Positions 63,622 to 64,000 of a stretch of 64,000 nucleotides of DNA are shown here, in pieces. The stretch is from NCBI GenBank assembly GCA_947504115.1, contig CANNGH010000001.1, positions 682,001-746,000 of the forward strand, read 5' to 3'. The notes below the pieces were generated by a model that searched no databases, had not been told where the DNA came from, and was given only the letters and a program-made list of their open reading frames with translations. The translations under genes were made by a program, and so were the position numbers. Source of the stretch: an uncultured Sedimentitalea sp. Lineage in GTDB: Bacteria > Pseudomonadota > Alphaproteobacteria > Rhodobacterales > Rhodobacteraceae. Numbering within the stretch: the stretch's first letter is position 1; each line of letters begins with the position of its first letter.

Positions 63622-64000
63622 ATGAGTGACCGAAGCGGAATTTTCGCCGGGGACGACCCGTTCGCGATCGCGCGAAGCTGGCTGGAAACGGCCCGGATCG
63701 AAGAGCCCAACGACCCCGATGCCATCGCGCTGGCAACGGTGGATCGCGATGGCATGCCCAACGCCCGCATGGTGCTGTTGAAAGAGATCGAGGCCGACTC
63801 TTTTGTCTTTTACACCAATTACAACAGCACCAAGGCGCAGGAACTGGACAGTGCCGGCAAGGCCGCGTTCGTCATGCATTGGAAATCGCTGCGCCGCCAG
63901 ATCCGGGTGCGCGGGACGATCGGCCGCGAGGACGGACCGGCGGCGGATGAATATTACGCGTCGCGCTCGCTGAAAAGCCGGCTGGGCGCATGGGCCTCGC
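63622..64000 (+). CDS. pdxH: Pyridoxamine 5'-phosphate oxidase, N-terminal part (3' end outside window)
   Basis: 126 residues are visible and the frame is open to the end of the window. The FMN enzyme oxidises PNP or PMP to [61 protein letters not shown] and [16 protein letters not shown] are conserved PdxH segments. AAGGGG is about 10 nt before the ATG. It is divergent from fabI. Confidence 0.94.
   Translation, partial: MSDRSGIFAGDDPFAIARSWLETARIEEPNDPDAIALATVDRDGMPNARMVLLKEIEADSFVFYTNYNSTKAQELDSAGKAAFVMHWKSLRRQIRVRGTIGREDGPAADEYYASRSLKSRLGAWAS

Overview
This 64-kb, GC-rich window looks like chromosomal DNA of an alphaproteobacterium of the Rhodobacterales (Rhodobacteraceae/Roseobacteraceae). 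The basis is family resemblance recalled for bc1 subunits whose ligand residues fall at the positions known in Rhodobacter, a petP/petR regulator pair, an alphaproteobacterial LexA box (GTTC-N7-GTTC) and the order gltA-gltX-comEC-lexA-moeA-moaC-trpC-trpD-trpG. The genus cannot be named from the sequence. Most of the window is dense core-metabolism DNA with many 4-bp ATGA/GTGA overlaps.

Layout. 1-0.5 kb: 3' end of a molybdopterin oxidoreductase. 0.9-3.7 kb: petABC (cytochrome bc1). 3.9-7.9 kb: a GST and the thiBPQ thiamine transporter behind a TPP riboswitch. 8-11 kb: aroC, an EamA exporter, ilvE. 11-16.4 kb: petP-petR, then a deacetylase-xseB-ispA-dxs isoprenoid cluster. 16.4-23 kb: an epimerase-like protein, a methyltransferase, an acyl-CoA catabolic set (hydratase, ADP-forming ligase, dehydrogenase) and a class II aldolase. 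23-27.3 kb: LysR regulator-adenine deaminase-AMP nucleosidase, a purine salvage operon. 27.4-33.5 kb: HU, an EamA exporter, msrB-msrA, queG, a GST, mtgA and two small proteins. 33.5-40 kb: gltB-GFA-gltD glutamate synthase. 40-42 kb: uppP and an NAD(P)-binding protein. 42.1-43.05 kb: tRNA-Leu, a decayed integrative element (integrase and IS5 transposase fragments) and a CAT-anticodon tRNA. 43-50 kb: purMN, rnd, a lipoprotein, sufE, gltA, gltX. 50-57 kb: comEC, lexA, and moeA-moaC-trpC-trpD-trpG in one overlapping operon. 57-64 kb: a divergent polysaccharide deacetylase, trpE, ppiD, gpt, fabI and the start of pdxH.

The genes supply respiratory electron transfer, aromatic amino acid synthesis (aroC, trp), nitrogen assimilation (gltBD), purine synthesis and salvage (purMN, ade, amn, gpt), cofactor supply (thi, moa/moe, pdxH), envelope building (uppP, mtgA, dxs, ispA, fabI) and protein or redox repair (msrAB, GSTs). 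Thiamine uptake feeds TPP enzymes such as Dxs in the same window.

The least ordinary features are: (i) a modular intergenic element (short hairpins, a G run, TATTTG, AAGAAG) in six copies, four of them 9-20 nt after a stop codon; (ii) a comEC frame that has no stop of its own and runs antisense through all of lexA, with a (CG)6 tract at the point where a stop is expected; (iii) the tRNA-Leu integration scar with three GTACACA iterons at exact 12-bp spacing; and (iv) several perfect inverted repeats at promoters (ilvE/petP, LysR/aldolase, hup, fabI). No CRISPR array, rRNA operon or intact mobile element was seen.
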